Assembly: GCA_040904925.1 (NCBI GenBank)
Contig: JBBDSP010000006.1
Location: 341,500-405,499 of the forward strand
Reading direction: 5' to 3'
DNA length: 64,000 nt
DNA from: Gracilimonas sp040904925
GTDB lineage: Bacteria; Bacteroidota; Rhodothermia; Balneolales; Balneolaceae
Part shown: piece after piece, positions 33,800 through 43,035 of the stretch
Numbering within the stretch: the stretch's first letter is position 1
Layout: every line of letters starts with the position of its first letter
Made by a program: the position numbers and the translations under genes
Notes under the pieces: generated by a model
What the model saw: the letters and a program-made list of their open reading frames with translations, nothing else
Told to the model about the DNA's origin: nothing
Database searches by the model: none

Positions 33800-33869
33800 G
33801 TGAAAAATAAAGTGCTACAACAGCATCTTAGTAAACATTGTGTTTCTTAATATCTCTATAATAAATCTA

Positions 33870-34841
33870 ATGAAAGCAATTTTATTAAAGGAATACGGAT
33901 CGCCGAATGTTCTTGAGATTGGGGAAGTTAAAAAACCGATTCCGAAGGAAAATGAAGTCTTGGTAAGAATTCACTCAGCATCCATCAATGATTGGGATTG
34001 GGGGTTGGTCAGGGGCAAACCATTTGTGATTCGTTTGTTTTTCGGTCTAAGAAAGCCCAAAATAAGAATTCCTGGGGTAGACGTTTCCGGGAAAATCGAA
34101 GCGGTGGGCGGTAATGTGAGTTCCTTTAACATCGGTGATGAGATATACTGCGATCTCTCAGAATGCGGATTTGGCGGATTTGCCGAATACGTTTGCGTAC
34201 CAGAAAAACATTTGTCCAAAAAACCTTCCAATATTAGTTATAATGATGCCGCTGCCCTGCCACATGCAGGATTGCTCGCTCTTCAGGGACTTGTAGAGAA
34301 GGGAAAGGTGAAATCCGGACAGAATATCCTGATCAATGGTGCCGGAGGCGGTGTCGGAACCTTGGGAATTCAAATCCTGAAATCATATGAGGTAAAGGTA
34401 ACCGGTGTTGACAGTGCCAAAAAACTTGATTTGATGAAATCGCTGGGATTTGATAGCGTGATGGATTATAAAAAAGTGGACTTTACCGATACCGGAGAAA
34501 AATATGACCTTATCCTTGATACAAAATCAAACAGATCCGTATTTAAATATGCACGATCCCTCAAAAAGAATGGCACGTATATTACGATGGGAGGATCGAT
34601 GTACAGATTATTCGAAATAGCATTGTTAGGTTCGCTAATATCAGTTTTTACTGGTAAAAAGCTTAAGGTACTCATTCATGAACCAAATAAAGATTTAGAC
34701 CAGTTTTCTAAACTTGTGGAAAAGGGACTAATAAAACCTGTTGTTGATGGCCCCTACGGATTTGATAAGATCCCTGAGTTGATTCAATATTTCGGCGAGG
34801 GCAAGCATTTGGGAAAGATTGTAGTTGAAATTGAAAAATGA
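33870..34841 (+). CDS. Zinc-free MDR-family NAD(P)H oxidoreductase (quinone reductase-like)
   Basis: Medium-chain dehydrogenase/reductase of 323 residues, quinone-reductase-like. N-terminal GroES-like fold (EYGSPNVLEIGEVKKPIPKE, PGVDVSGKIEAVGGNV) and Rossmann dinucleotide loop GQNILINGAGGGVGTLGIQI, which indicates NADPH. It lacks the cysteine cluster of zinc alcohol dehydrogenases. I chose the ATG at 33870; an upstream GTG would add ten hydrophobic residues not seen in the family. It overlaps the next gene by four bases. Confidence 0.88.
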   Translation: MKAILLKEYGSPNVLEIGEVKKPIPKENEVLVRIHSASINDWDWGLVRGKPFVIRLFFGLRKPKIRIPGVDVSGKIEAVGGNVSSFNIGDEIYCDLSECGFGGFAEYVCVPEKHLSKKPSNISYNDAAALPHAGLLALQGLVEKGKVKSGQNILINGAGGGVGTLGIQILKSYEVKVTGVDSAKKLDLMKSLGFDSVMDYKKVDFTDTGEKYDLILDTKSNRSVFKYARSLKKNGTYITMGGSMYRLFEIALLGSLISVFTGKKLKVLIHEPNKDLDQFSKLVEKGLIKPVVDGPYGFDKIPELIQYFGEGKHLGKIVVEIEK

Positions 34842-35260
34842 AAGAAATACAGATCAAAAAATATGTCAGATACTTGTTTGGTGTATCTGTACTATTGTTT
34901 ATCCTGAACAAGCTATATCTAAGACCGTGGATCTTAGAAAATGAATGGTCAGGTTCTGTATTGATACTAACCCATTCAATTCCCAATCTTCTGGAAGCAA
35001 TAATAGGGACTCTCCTACTGACTGGAATCCTCTTACAGCTACATCAATCTTTTATTAAAGAAACGAGACCTGTTAAAGATATATACATCCATGTTTGTGC
35101 AGTTTTTCTTGCTGCAATTTATGTACTATCCCAGGAACTGAGATTTCATAACCTTGGGGGAAACAATGTCTATGATCCTTATGACGTGATTGCTTCTGTA
35201 ACGGGATTGATCGGAACCTTTATAGTTATTCAGGTATTTGGGTTTGTGTATAAAAAATAA
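34838..35260 (+). CDS. Small integral membrane protein
   Basis: 140 residues with four predicted membrane segments (about 10-25, 45-65, 80-98, 115-135). Function unknown. Its start overlaps the oxidoreductase stop (ATGA), so the two are co-translated. An SD-free start follows the usual pattern here. Confidence 0.7.
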   Translation: MKEIQIKKYVRYLFGVSVLLFILNKLYLRPWILENEWSGSVLILTHSIPNLLEAIIGTLLLTGILLQLHQSFIKETRPVKDIYIHVCAVFLAAIYVLSQELRFHNLGGNNVYDPYDVIASVTGLIGTFIVIQVFGFVYKK

Positions 35261-35309
35261 AAATATGCCATTAAAGTGTATTTTAGATAAAATCTAAAAA
35301 GTGATTAAA

Positions 35310-35867
35310 ATGAAAAACCAATTATCACCGGAGCAACAGGAAGAACTACTCAATACCTTAAAAATGCGTTTTGAGGAAAATACATATCGCCATGAAGGTA
35401 TTGATTGGATAAAAGTACAAGCAAGGCTTGAAGACAAACCCGAAAAACTATGGTCGCTCCAACAAATGGAAGAAACTGGCGGAGAACCGAATGTTGTTAG
35501 GTATGATAAGGAGGCAGACGAGTTTATTTTTTATGATTGTTCAACGGAAAGTCCTGATGGGCGCCGAAGCCTCTGTTATGACCGGGAAGCGCTTGAATCA
35601 AGGAAAAAGCACAAGCCTGAAAACAGTGCTTTAGATTTGGCCGATAAAATGGGAATAGAGCTATTAACGGAAGCAGAATATCGGGAACTGCAAGAATTGG
35701 GTTCCTTTGATACCAAAACTTCAAGCTGGCTGAAAACACCGGCTGATATAAGAGAGCTGGGCGGGGCTATTTTTGGGGATTACCGTTTTGGCCGTGTCTT
35801 CATCTATCATAATGGAGCAGATTCGTATTACGGGGCCAGAGGATTTCGTGGTTCTCTAAGGGTTTGA
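35310..35867 (+). CDS. DUF4256-family protein
   Basis: 185-residue protein matching the DUF4256 family by eye: LLNTLKMRFEENTYRHEGID, the SLQQMEETGGEPNVV segment, LLTEAEYRELQELGSFDTKT, SWLKTPADIRELGGAIFGDY and RVFIYHNGADSYYGARGFRG. No activity is known. A GTG three codons earlier (35301) is an alternative start. It is followed within three bases by a small zinc-ribbon-like gene. Confidence 0.85.
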   Translation: MKNQLSPEQQEELLNTLKMRFEENTYRHEGIDWIKVQARLEDKPEKLWSLQQMEETGGEPNVVRYDKEADEFIFYDCSTESPDGRRSLCYDREALESRKKHKPENSALDLADKMGIELLTEAEYRELQELGSFDTKTSSWLKTPADIRELGGAIFGDYRFGRVFIYHNGADSYYGARGFRGSLRV

Positions 35868-35870
35868 AGT

Positions 35871-36110
35871 ATGCATTGCTCTACAGGAAAAACCCAATAT
35901 TCCACTAAAGCCTTGGCAGAATCGGCGCTTATCGAGATTCATATTGACCGGAATTTCCCTCCAGATCAGGGTCCACAAAATGTGTACAAATGTGAGTTTT
36001 GTGGGGATTGGCATCTTACCAGTAAATCGCCAAACCGTAATGAGCGGTTACAAAAGATGATCGATTCCGGAGAAATGAGGTTAAAGCAACAGGCAAGGAA
36101 ATGGGAATAA
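35871..36110 (+). CDS. Small zinc-ribbon-like protein
   Basis: 79 residues. The pattern VYKCEFCGDWHLTSKSPN (CxxC then WH) with an upstream MHCSTGKTQY suggests a one-metal binding knuckle; similar short proteins with a 'YKCxxCxxWHLT' text are widespread and uncharacterised. It starts three bases after the DUF4256 stop, so the two are co-transcribed. Confidence 0.7.
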   Translation: MHCSTGKTQYSTKALAESALIEIHIDRNFPPDQGPQNVYKCEFCGDWHLTSKSPNRNERLQKMIDSGEMRLKQQARKWE

Positions 36111-36142
36111 TTTTATGTTCTGATTCTAATAAGTTCATTCTA

Positions 36143-36192
36143 ATTACAGAGCCTGTAATATCCAGGCTTTTAAATAGTACCAATATTTGGTA
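36143..36192. promoter_or_regulatory. Two operator-like palindromes upstream of parDE
   Basis: ATTACAG-AGC-CTGTAAT (36143-36159) and TACCAA-TAT-TTGGTA (36178-36192) are perfect dyads within 72 bases of the parD start. RHH antitoxins normally bind such sites to repress their own operon. The second is the likelier operator, since it is closest to the start; the first could also act as a weak hairpin after the preceding gene. Confidence 0.5.
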
Positions 36193-36213
36193 TTTTAAAT
36201 AAAAAGAGTAGAT

Positions 36214-36456
36214 ATGAGCAAAAATACTTCCATCACGCTTAATGATCATTTTCAAGATTTCATAAATAAAGAAATCTCTTCAGGCCGATATAATAACACC
36301 AGCGAAGTCATAAGAACTGCCCTTCGCTTGCTTCAGCAGCATGAAGAAAAATTAGAATCATTGAGAATCGCTTTAAAGAAAGGAGAAGAAAGCGGATTTA
36401 TTGAAGATTTTAATGCAGAGGCAAACCTGAAGGATCTTCATAAAAATCACTTATGA
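36214..36456 (+). CDS. parD: ParD-type antitoxin (ribbon-helix-helix)
   Basis: 80-residue antitoxin with the N-terminal ribbon-helix-helix (NTSITLNDHFQDFINKEISS, then GRYNNTSEVIRTALRLLQQH) typical of ParD, and a C-terminal toxin-wrapping tail (EESGFIEDFNAEANLKDLHK). It binds ParE and represses its own promoter, probably through the palindromes just upstream. It overlaps the toxin gene by four bases. Confidence 0.92.
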   Translation: MSKNTSITLNDHFQDFINKEISSGRYNNTSEVIRTALRLLQQHEEKLESLRIALKKGEESGFIEDFNAEANLKDLHKNHL

Positions 36457-36761
36457 GTGTTCCCAAATTCAAGATCAGCAGGGAAGCACGAAATGACTTG
36501 AATGAAATCTGGTTATATACATTTGATAATTGGTCAAGAGAACAAGCAGACCGGTACTATAATCTGATACTATCAGAACTAAATTATTTAGCCGAAAATC
36601 CTTTTGCAGGTAAATCTATTGATCATATTAGAAAAGGCTACAGATCCTCAAAGGTTAAATTTCACCTTATATTTTATATCATAGATCAGGATAACAAAAC
36701 AGTACAAATAATTAGAATACTACATGAAAAAATGGATATTGAAGCCCGATTCAAGAAATAA
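36453..36761 (+). CDS. parE: ParE-type toxin
   Basis: 102-residue RelE/ParE-superfamily toxin, expected to inhibit DNA gyrase. Family segments are KISREARNDLNEIWLYTFDN, ADRYYNLILSELNYLAENPF and the C-terminal IIRILHEKMDIEARF. Unlike the module at 9.5-10.0 kb, both genes here are intact. It ends seven bases before the converging ribF. Confidence 0.93.
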   Translation: MSVPKFKISREARNDLNEIWLYTFDNWSREQADRYYNLILSELNYLAENPFAGKSIDHIRKGYRSSKVKFHLIFYIIDQDNKTVQIIRILHEKMDIEARFKK

Positions 36762-36768
36762 ACGTTCT

Positions 36769-37698
36769 TTACTTCAATAATTCCAAACTCTCTTTCTTGT
36801 CCTGATCAAGTTGCTTTTTCAGCTCCTCTACCCCATTAAACTTCTTCTCATTCCGAATACGATCCAAAAAACGAACCTGTATGGTTTCTCCGTAGATTTT
36901 CTTTTCGAAATCAAAAATATGTACCTCAATAGTTCGCTCCGGATCATCAAAGGTCGGACGAACACCAATATTCATCATCCCGCCATACCATTCACCTGAA
37001 ACCCTGACCTTAACGGCATAAACGCCATTTTTGGGGATTACTTTGTTTTCATGTTCAGGCTTAAGGTTTGCTGTAGGATAGCCAATAGTTCGCCCTCGTT
37101 CATCGCCATGCATCACAATTCCATTGAGCAGGTAGTTACGGTTCAGATAATCGGCAGCTTTATTAACATTTCCTTCTTCAGCAAGCGTCTTTCTGATTAC
37201 CGTACTGCTGATGGTAACCTCTCCCATTTCTTCTTTTGAAACCACGTAGGCATCAAAACCTAATTCTTTGCCGAGTTTCTCAATAGTTTCGATAGTCCCC
37301 TCTCTGTCGCGCCCAAAATGATGGTCATAACCAATTACAAATTCACTTACTCCCACTTTATCATAAATGATATCGCGAACGAACTCTTCAGAGGTTAGCA
37401 GGGAAAAGTCACGGTCGAAAGGAATTACCAGTAAAACATCAACCCCAAGATCCTGTAGGATTTCACAGCGTTCTTTAAGAGTGGTCAATAGTTTGATACC
37501 ACCTTTGCCGGGAGTTATGATCTCTCTTGGATGTGGATCAAAAGTCACAACCACACTTCGGGCATCTCTGCCCCGGGCTTTCTCAACTACGGCATTAATT
37601 AATTTCCTGTGGCCTTTATGGACTCCATCAAAAGTACCAACCGTAACTACGGTATTAGGTTGATGGGTTATATTTTTAAGCTCGATTAACTTTCCCAT
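36769..37698 (-). CDS. ribF: Bifunctional riboflavin kinase / FAD synthetase
   Basis: Makes FMN and FAD from riboflavin. 309 residues. N-terminal FAD synthetase nucleotidyltransferase domain (VVTVGTFDGVHKGHRKLINA, VIGYDHHFGRDREGTIE) and C-terminal flavokinase (LNGIVMHGDERGRTIGYPTA, GVYAVKVRVSGEWYGGMMNI). Its start overlaps truB by 13 bases, the last gene of the rimP-nusA-infB-rbfA-truB-ribF series. Confidence 0.95.
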   Translation of the reverse strand: MGKLIELKNITHQPNTVVTVGTFDGVHKGHRKLINAVVEKARGRDARSVVVTFDPHPREIITPGKGGIKLLTTLKERCEILQDLGVDVLLVIPFDRDFSLLTSEEFVRDIIYDKVGVSEFVIGYDHHFGRDREGTIETIEKLGKELGFDAYVVSKEEMGEVTISSTVIRKTLAEEGNVNKAADYLNRNYLLNGIVMHGDERGRTIGYPTANLKPEHENKVIPKNGVYAVKVRVSGEWYGGMMNIGVRPTFDDPERTIEVHIFDFEKKIYGETIQVRFLDRIRNEKKFNGVEELKKQLDQDKKESLELLK

Positions 37699-38429
37699 AT
37701 TTCCTTTAACTGATCTCCCATATCGTGAGGAGTTAATGCATCTTCAATTAAAAAGTGTCCGATTGCCGTGCGTTCAAGTCCACTTAAGTAAGCTTTTGAA
37801 TGTAAGGCTTCTCCCAGATCTCTGGCAAGTGATCGAATATATGTTCCCTTGCTGCAGGTGGTTTTTAAGGTCAACTTAGGAGGATCAAATTGAACGATCT
37901 CGTGCTTATGAAATGTAATTTGTCGAGGCAAACGCACTACTTCTTCCCCTTTACGGGCAAGCTCATACAATTTTTTTCCCCCATATTTAAGTGCAGAATA
38001 CATAGGAGGAATTTGTTCTACGGTTCCGGTGAATTCCTCTGCAAGAACTGACTCAATTTTTTCTTTGGTGATGTGATCCCAGTCTGCTTCTTCGGTTATA
38101 TCGCCTTCTGCATCATATGTGGTAGTAGACTTCCCAAAAGTGATCTCAGCAGTATAGACCTTGGGCAGATCCTGAATTAGAGAAATGGATTTAGTTGCTT
38201 TTCCACAGCAGAGAATAAGCATACCTGTGGCGAGAGGATCAAGGGTGCCAGCATGACCTGTTTTTTTGACCCTTATTCTTTTGCGAAGAAATTTTACAAC
38301 ATCAAAACTTGACCACTCAATAGGCTTATCGATCAGGAAGATGGCCCCTTTTTTCAGATCCGTGTCTTTGGTTGGCATATTATTTTTGCCATAAACAGGA
38401 ATCTCATCCAAAGGAATAGCAATGGGCAT
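37686..38429 (-). CDS. truB: tRNA pseudouridine-55 synthase
   Basis: 247 residues. Catalytic aspartate lies in KTGHAGTLDPLATGMLIL; other motifs are LIDKPIEWSSFDVVKFLRKR, PPMYSALKYGGKKLYELARK and CSKGTYIRSLARDLGEALHS. It forms pseudouridine 55 in the tRNA T-loop. The N-terminal 17 residues (MPIAIPLDEIPVYGKNN) precede the usual start; a shorter start at 38378 is possible, but the long one begins three bases after the rbfA stop. Confidence 0.94.
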   Translation of the reverse strand: MPIAIPLDEIPVYGKNNMPTKDTDLKKGAIFLIDKPIEWSSFDVVKFLRKRIRVKKTGHAGTLDPLATGMLILCCGKATKSISLIQDLPKVYTAEITFGKSTTTYDAEGDITEEADWDHITKEKIESVLAEEFTGTVEQIPPMYSALKYGGKKLYELARKGEEVVRLPRQITFHKHEIVQFDPPKLTLKTTCSKGTYIRSLARDLGEALHSKAYLSGLERTAIGHFLIEDALTPHDMGDQLKEIWES

Positions 38430-38432
38430 TTT

Positions 38433-38807
38433 TTAGTCTTCGCTAGGTGATTCAGAGTCTTCTTCCGGGATATCAACTTTTTTAAGAAGCTGCTCCATCT
38501 TATTCACTATTTCAGCGGTGTCATCTTCGTAGAAATGTAACTCAGGAATTTTACGAACCTGATTCTTTATCCTCGAGGCCAGTTCATATCTGATCGCATC
38601 TATTTGATTATCAATAAATTCGTACACGGGTTTATCATCTCTTCCGGGAGAAAAAACACTAAGATAAACTTTGGCAATAGAAAGGTCGTCTGTCATTACC
38701 ACATTCGTAACCGTTACAAAAGTATCGCTTGGCTGATATGATTTTTGGATGATCTCACCAAGATCGCGTTTAATAACTGCAGCTAATCTTTCAGGTCTGA
38801 AACCCAT
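38433..38807 (-). CDS. rbfA: Ribosome-binding factor A
   Basis: 124 residues, normal length. KH-like fold with RPERLAAVIKRDLGEIIQKS, the DDLSIAKVYLSVFSPGRDDK segment and LASRIKNQVRKIPELHFYED, which are family hallmarks. It assists 16S rRNA 5'-end maturation on the 30S subunit. It lies between infB (81-base gap) and truB. Confidence 0.94.
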   Translation of the reverse strand: MGFRPERLAAVIKRDLGEIIQKSYQPSDTFVTVTNVVMTDDLSIAKVYLSVFSPGRDDKPVYEFIDNQIDAIRYELASRIKNQVRKIPELHFYEDDTAEIVNKMEQLLKKVDIPEEDSESPSED

Positions 38808-38888
38808 AATATGAGGTAAGAGTTTATTTAAATATTCAATTCTAAAAGAGAGGAGATGACCCGCTATTTCTCAATTGCGGTTCACTAA

Positions 38889-41708
38889 TTACCCTGCAGA
38901 ATCTTCGAGGGTACGTTTCTCTTCAGTGATCTTGTAGCTTTCAATCTGGTCGCCGACTTTAATATCATTGTATCCCTTAATACTGATACCACACTCGTAG
39001 CCGGAAGCTACTTCTTTGACATCATCTTTAAAACGTTTAAGGGCATCAATTTCGCCATCATAAACAACTACTCCGTCTCGCACCAATCGAATTGGATTGT
39101 TTCGTTCGATCTTGCCTTCTGTCACATAACAACCGGCAATGGTACCTACTTTAGATACTTTGAAGATCTCACGAACATCGACAACACCCATCATTTGCTC
39201 TTTCAATTCAGGAGACAGCAAGCCTTCAAGTGCATCTCTGACTTCATCAACTGCATCGTAAATTACGCTGAAGAGACGAATATCAATTTCTTCTTCTTCG
39301 GCCAACTTACGTGCTTGAGCCGTTGGGCGAACCTGGAACCCAATGATGATAGCGTCTGAGGCAGAAGCTAAAAGTACATCCGATTCAGAAATAGCGCCCG
39401 CTCCTGTGTGAATGATATCAACGGAAACTTCATCCGTTCCTAATTTCTGGAGTGAACCGGACAAGGCCTCAATAGAACCGTCCACATCAGCTTTGATAAT
39501 GATGTTCAATTCTGAGACTTCACCAAGTGCCAGACGACGAGAAATATCATCCAGTGTCATATGTTTCGTTGATCGCATCGCCTGCTCACGTCGTATCTGC
39601 ATACGCTCACTTGCAATTTCTTTCGCGGTTTTCTCATCTTCAGCAACAATTAGTTTATCACCGGCCTGAGGCATTTCATCAAATCCCATAAGCTGAACCG
39701 GAGTTGATGGACCTGCTTCCTGAATTCGTTTACCTCGATCATTTTCCATTGCACGGACACGGCCAAAACAAGGACCTGCAACAAAGGGATCCCCAACTTT
39801 AAGAGTGCCGCCCTGTACCAGGATGTTTGCTACAATACCTTTTCCTTTATCAAGTCGGGCTTCAAGTACAACACCATCTGCACGACGATCTGGATTTGCT
39901 TTTAGTTCAAGTAGCTCAGCTTCGATCAATACTTTTTCAAGCAAATCTTCTATTCCCTGACCCGTTTCTGCAGAAACTTCAGCATACTGAACTTGTCCAC
40001 CATATTCCTCAACAATAACATCATGCTCAGAAAGTTCGGCTTTGATCCTGTCAGGATTAACTCCCTCGAGATCCATTTTATTAATAGCAACAACAATGGG
40101 AACACCTGCGGCTTTAGCGTGATTGATCGCCTCAATAGTCTGAGGCATCACAGAGTCATCGGCAGCAACTACAAGAATTACAATATCTGTTGCCTGAGCA
40201 CCACGGGAACGCATAGCAGTAAAGGCCTCGTGACCCGGAGTATCAAGGAATGTAATCTCATTATCGTTATGCAATACCTGATAAGCACCAACGTGCTGGG
40301 TAATACCACCGGCCTCGCCTGCTGCTACTTTCTCTTGGCGAATGTAATCAAGCAACGAGGTTTTACCATGATCAACGTGACCCATGACTGTAATTATAGG
40401 GGCACGATCTTCAAGATCTTCTTCGTCATCCTCAGGGATAGTCAATTCCTCATCTAATTCCTCAGCATCAATAAATTCTACTTCCTTGCCGAATTCCTCT
40501 GCCACCAATTCAATAGTACCGGCATCCAAACGCTGGTTGATGGTGATCATCAATCCAATAGACATACAAACGGAGATAATATCATTTACGCCAACATCCA
40601 GAAGATCAGCCAGTTCGTTTGCGGTAATAAACTCGGTAGTCTCTATAATATCTGACTCCAGTTCTTCCATTTCCGCCTGCTTCTGCAGCTCTTCCTCACG
40701 CTCTTCTTTACGTTCTCGGCGACGTTTAGAGCGCTTGCTTCCCACGGTTTTAGAAGATTGCATCTTCTTCATGGTCTCGCGCATCATCTTATCTACATCC
40801 GTCTCATCGATCTCAGTCTTTTTCTTCCGTTTCTTCTTGGAAGACTTTCTAGTTTTTGAACTGCTATCGTCTTTTTTAGATGAGCCGCTGCTGTCGTCTT
40901 TGCGATCTTTACGACGCTTTCTGGTCTTACGTTTTTTCTTGTCAGCTATATCACTTGTAAAGGAAGCCTTACCTAAAACTTTGGTGCCTTTCAGTTTTCC
41001 TGCAGCTCCACGAATAATTTCTTCACTTTCTTTCGCTTCATCTTCATCAGAATCTGATTCGGTTTCAGCCTCTTCTGCCTTGGATTCCTTATCGTCTTCT
41101 TTTGCCTCTTTTTTCTCTTTCTTGGCTTTGGCTTTTTCTTCTTTCTCTTTTTCAGCCTTTGCCTTCGCTTTTTTCTCAGCCTCTTCTTTTTCAGCTTCCG
41201 CTTTTTTCTTTTCAGCCTCAGCCTCTTTCTTAGCTTCAGCTTCTTTTTTCTTAGCCTCTTCTTCTTTGGCTTCTTTTTCAGCTTTTTCTTTAGCCTTGGC
41301 TTTTGCTTCTTTCTCTTTTTTGTCCTGATCTTCTTCAGGCTCAAGATCTAACTCATCCTGAGTTTCCTCTTTAGGTTCAAGGTCAGCTGTTTCATCCTCA
41401 GGCTCCAAACCAACACTTTCTTCCATGGGCTCAAGCACGTTATCGATAGTTACGCTATCGTTGCGCTGATTCATCATTTGGCTTCGGCGGCTTTCATACT
41501 CTTCACGAGCTTTTTCTTTATCAGCACTTTTCGCTTTATCCTCACCATATACTTCATCCAAAGCCGTATACATTTCCGGCGTAATCTTGAAGTTTGGGCG
41601 ATTTGCTGCGTCAAAGCCGTTGTCATTTAATGTATCCACAATAGATTGCGTAGCAACATTAAATTCCGCTGCAACTTTAAATAATGGTTTGGGTCTTTTA
41701 GACGTCAT
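38889..41708 (-). CDS. infB: Translation initiation factor IF-2
   Basis: 939 residues. N-terminal IF2 domain segments (KVAAEFNVATQSIVDTLNDN), then a long low-complexity K/E/A-rich linker (about 100-330) and IF2 core. G1 is GHVDHGKTSLLDYIRQEK, then DTPGHEAFTAMRSRGAQATD and NKMD. The C-terminal IF2-specific domains follow (VEISVDIIHTGAGAISESDV-type text in ADVDGSIEALSGSLQKLGTD...). The repetitive linker is why the opposite strand shows a long spurious frame. Confidence 0.96.
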   Translation of the reverse strand: MTSKRPKPLFKVAAEFNVATQSIVDTLNDNGFDAANRPNFKITPEMYTALDEVYGEDKAKSADKEKAREEYESRRSQMMNQRNDSVTIDNVLEPMEESVGLEPEDETADLEPKEETQDELDLEPEEDQDKKEKEAKAKAKEKAEKEAKEEEAKKKEAEAKKEAEAEKKKAEAEKEEAEKKAKAKAEKEKEEKAKAKKEKKEAKEDDKESKAEEAETESDSDEDEAKESEEIIRGAAGKLKGTKVLGKASFTSDIADKKKRKTRKRRKDRKDDSSGSSKKDDSSSKTRKSSKKKRKKKTEIDETDVDKMMRETMKKMQSSKTVGSKRSKRRRERKEEREEELQKQAEMEELESDIIETTEFITANELADLLDVGVNDIISVCMSIGLMITINQRLDAGTIELVAEEFGKEVEFIDAEELDEELTIPEDDEEDLEDRAPIITVMGHVDHGKTSLLDYIRQEKVAAGEAGGITQHVGAYQVLHNDNEITFLDTPGHEAFTAMRSRGAQATDIVILVVAADDSVMPQTIEAINHAKAAGVPIVVAINKMDLEGVNPDRIKAELSEHDVIVEEYGGQVQYAEVSAETGQGIEDLLEKVLIEAELLELKANPDRRADGVVLEARLDKGKGIVANILVQGGTLKVGDPFVAGPCFGRVRAMENDRGKRIQEAGPSTPVQLMGFDEMPQAGDKLIVAEDEKTAKEIASERMQIRREQAMRSTKHMTLDDISRRLALGEVSELNIIIKADVDGSIEALSGSLQKLGTDEVSVDIIHTGAGAISESDVLLASASDAIIIGFQVRPTAQARKLAEEEEIDIRLFSVIYDAVDEVRDALEGLLSPELKEQMMGVVDVREIFKVSKVGTIAGCYVTEGKIERNNPIRLVRDGVVVYDGEIDALKRFKDDVKEVASGYECGISIKGYNDIKVGDQIESYKITEEKRTLEDSAG

Positions 41709-41765
41709 AAATGGGTTTTAAATGTGAGCTTGTTAAACTAAGAATTTTTAAGTGGAATTGCCGAT

Positions 41766-43022
41766 TTAAGCCTCGTCCTCAAATTCGTATGCAATTACAC
41801 TCATAATTTTCTCAGCAAGCTCGGGATCTATTTGTTCGTTCGTTCTGCTTACTAATTCTTCTGCATTCAATTCCAGCACAGCACGGGCAGTGTCACAGCC
41901 AATGTCGTGTAATAACTGAATGGCTTCAGGTCCAAAATCAACTTCAAACTCGTCGATATCAATATCGTCTTCTTCTTCAACTTCACGATATACATCGATC
42001 TCTACTTCAGCCAGCTTGGAGGCAAGGCGAATATTCACCCCTCCTTTACCAATAGCTTTGGAAACCTCATCGGCAGGTACCAAAACGTTCGCATGTTTGT
42101 TTTCTTCGTCCAGTTCAACCTTTAATACTTCAGCAGGCTGCAAGGCGCGTTTGATAAACTCAATTCTATCAGGGGTGAAATTGATCACATCAATATTCTC
42201 ATTCTGAAGTTCACGTACGATCGCGTGAATTCGAATCCCTTTCATCCCAACACAAGCTCCAACCGGATCTACGCGCTCATCATGGGAAAGTACCGCAACT
42301 TTAGAACGGTCGCCGGGTGAACGTGCAATTCTCACCAATTCAATAATACCATCAAATACTTCCGGGATCTCATTTTCAAAAAGTCGCTCAAGGAATAATT
42401 CCGAAGTCCTTGAAATAATAACAGTTGGATTACCATTGCGCATGTGCACTCCGGTAACTACCGCGCGAATGGTATCGCCTTTGCGGTAACGATCTTTGTA
42501 GATCTGTTCACTTTTTGGAAGCAACAATTCCACTCCGTTGTGATTCACAAGAATGTCTTTATTCTGACGAACCTGGTATACATCACCCAGAATAATCTCT
42601 CCTACACGATCTGTGTAATCTTCATAAATATTGTCTTTCTCGATCTCACGGATACGCTGGGCAAGTTGTTGACGTGCCATTGTTACTGCTCGGCGGCCAA
42701 AATCAGTGATCTGAATTTCCTGTGCAAGTTCATCATAAAGTTCAGCATCCGGATCAACTTTTAAAGCATCTTCCAGAGATATTTCTGCTACCGGGTCAGC
42801 CAGCTCATCAGCAGGAACAACTTCCTGTACGTGCAAGATTTGAATCTCTCCACGGTCAGCATTCAGGATTACCTCAAAGGCGTCATCAGACTCATATTTT
42901 TTACGGATCATAGTGCGGAATACATCTTCCAAAATGGAAAGAAGCATATCACGGTCTATGCCTTTCTCATGAGCGATCTCGGCAAATGAGGAGATAATCT
43001 GTTTTGATAATTCGTTCTGCAT
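41766..43022 (-). CDS. nusA: Transcription termination/antitermination factor NusA
   Basis: 418 residues: N-terminal RNAP-binding domain (KQIISSFAEIAHEKGIDRDM), S1, then two KH domains (DPVGACVGMKGIRIHAIVRE, VSKAIGKGGVNIRLASKLAE) and a short C-terminal acidic part. It lacks the two AR repeats of E. coli NusA. It modulates pausing and termination. It lies between rimP and infB; a terminator-like hairpin in the leader could be its own attenuator. Confidence 0.95.
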   Translation of the reverse strand: MQNELSKQIISSFAEIAHEKGIDRDMLLSILEDVFRTMIRKKYESDDAFEVILNADRGEIQILHVQEVVPADELADPVAEISLEDALKVDPDAELYDELAQEIQITDFGRRAVTMARQQLAQRIREIEKDNIYEDYTDRVGEIILGDVYQVRQNKDILVNHNGVELLLPKSEQIYKDRYRKGDTIRAVVTGVHMRNGNPTVIISRTSELFLERLFENEIPEVFDGIIELVRIARSPGDRSKVAVLSHDERVDPVGACVGMKGIRIHAIVRELQNENIDVINFTPDRIEFIKRALQPAEVLKVELDEENKHANVLVPADEVSKAIGKGGVNIRLASKLAEVEIDVYREVEEEDDIDIDEFEVDFGPEAIQLLHDIGCDTARAVLELNAEELVSRTNEQIDPELAEKIMSVIAYEFEDEA

Positions 43023-43035
43023 CAGTTTAGCTTAA

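Noticed and set aside
28924..33835. Insertion sequence or prophage
   Set aside because: No transposase, recombinase or phage structural gene is present in the block, and no target-site duplication was found.
40384..41328. Long open frame opposite infB (Ser-rich, 314 codons)
   Set aside because: It is the complement of the K/E/A-rich linker of IF-2; the composition bias alone keeps it open, and infB is certain.
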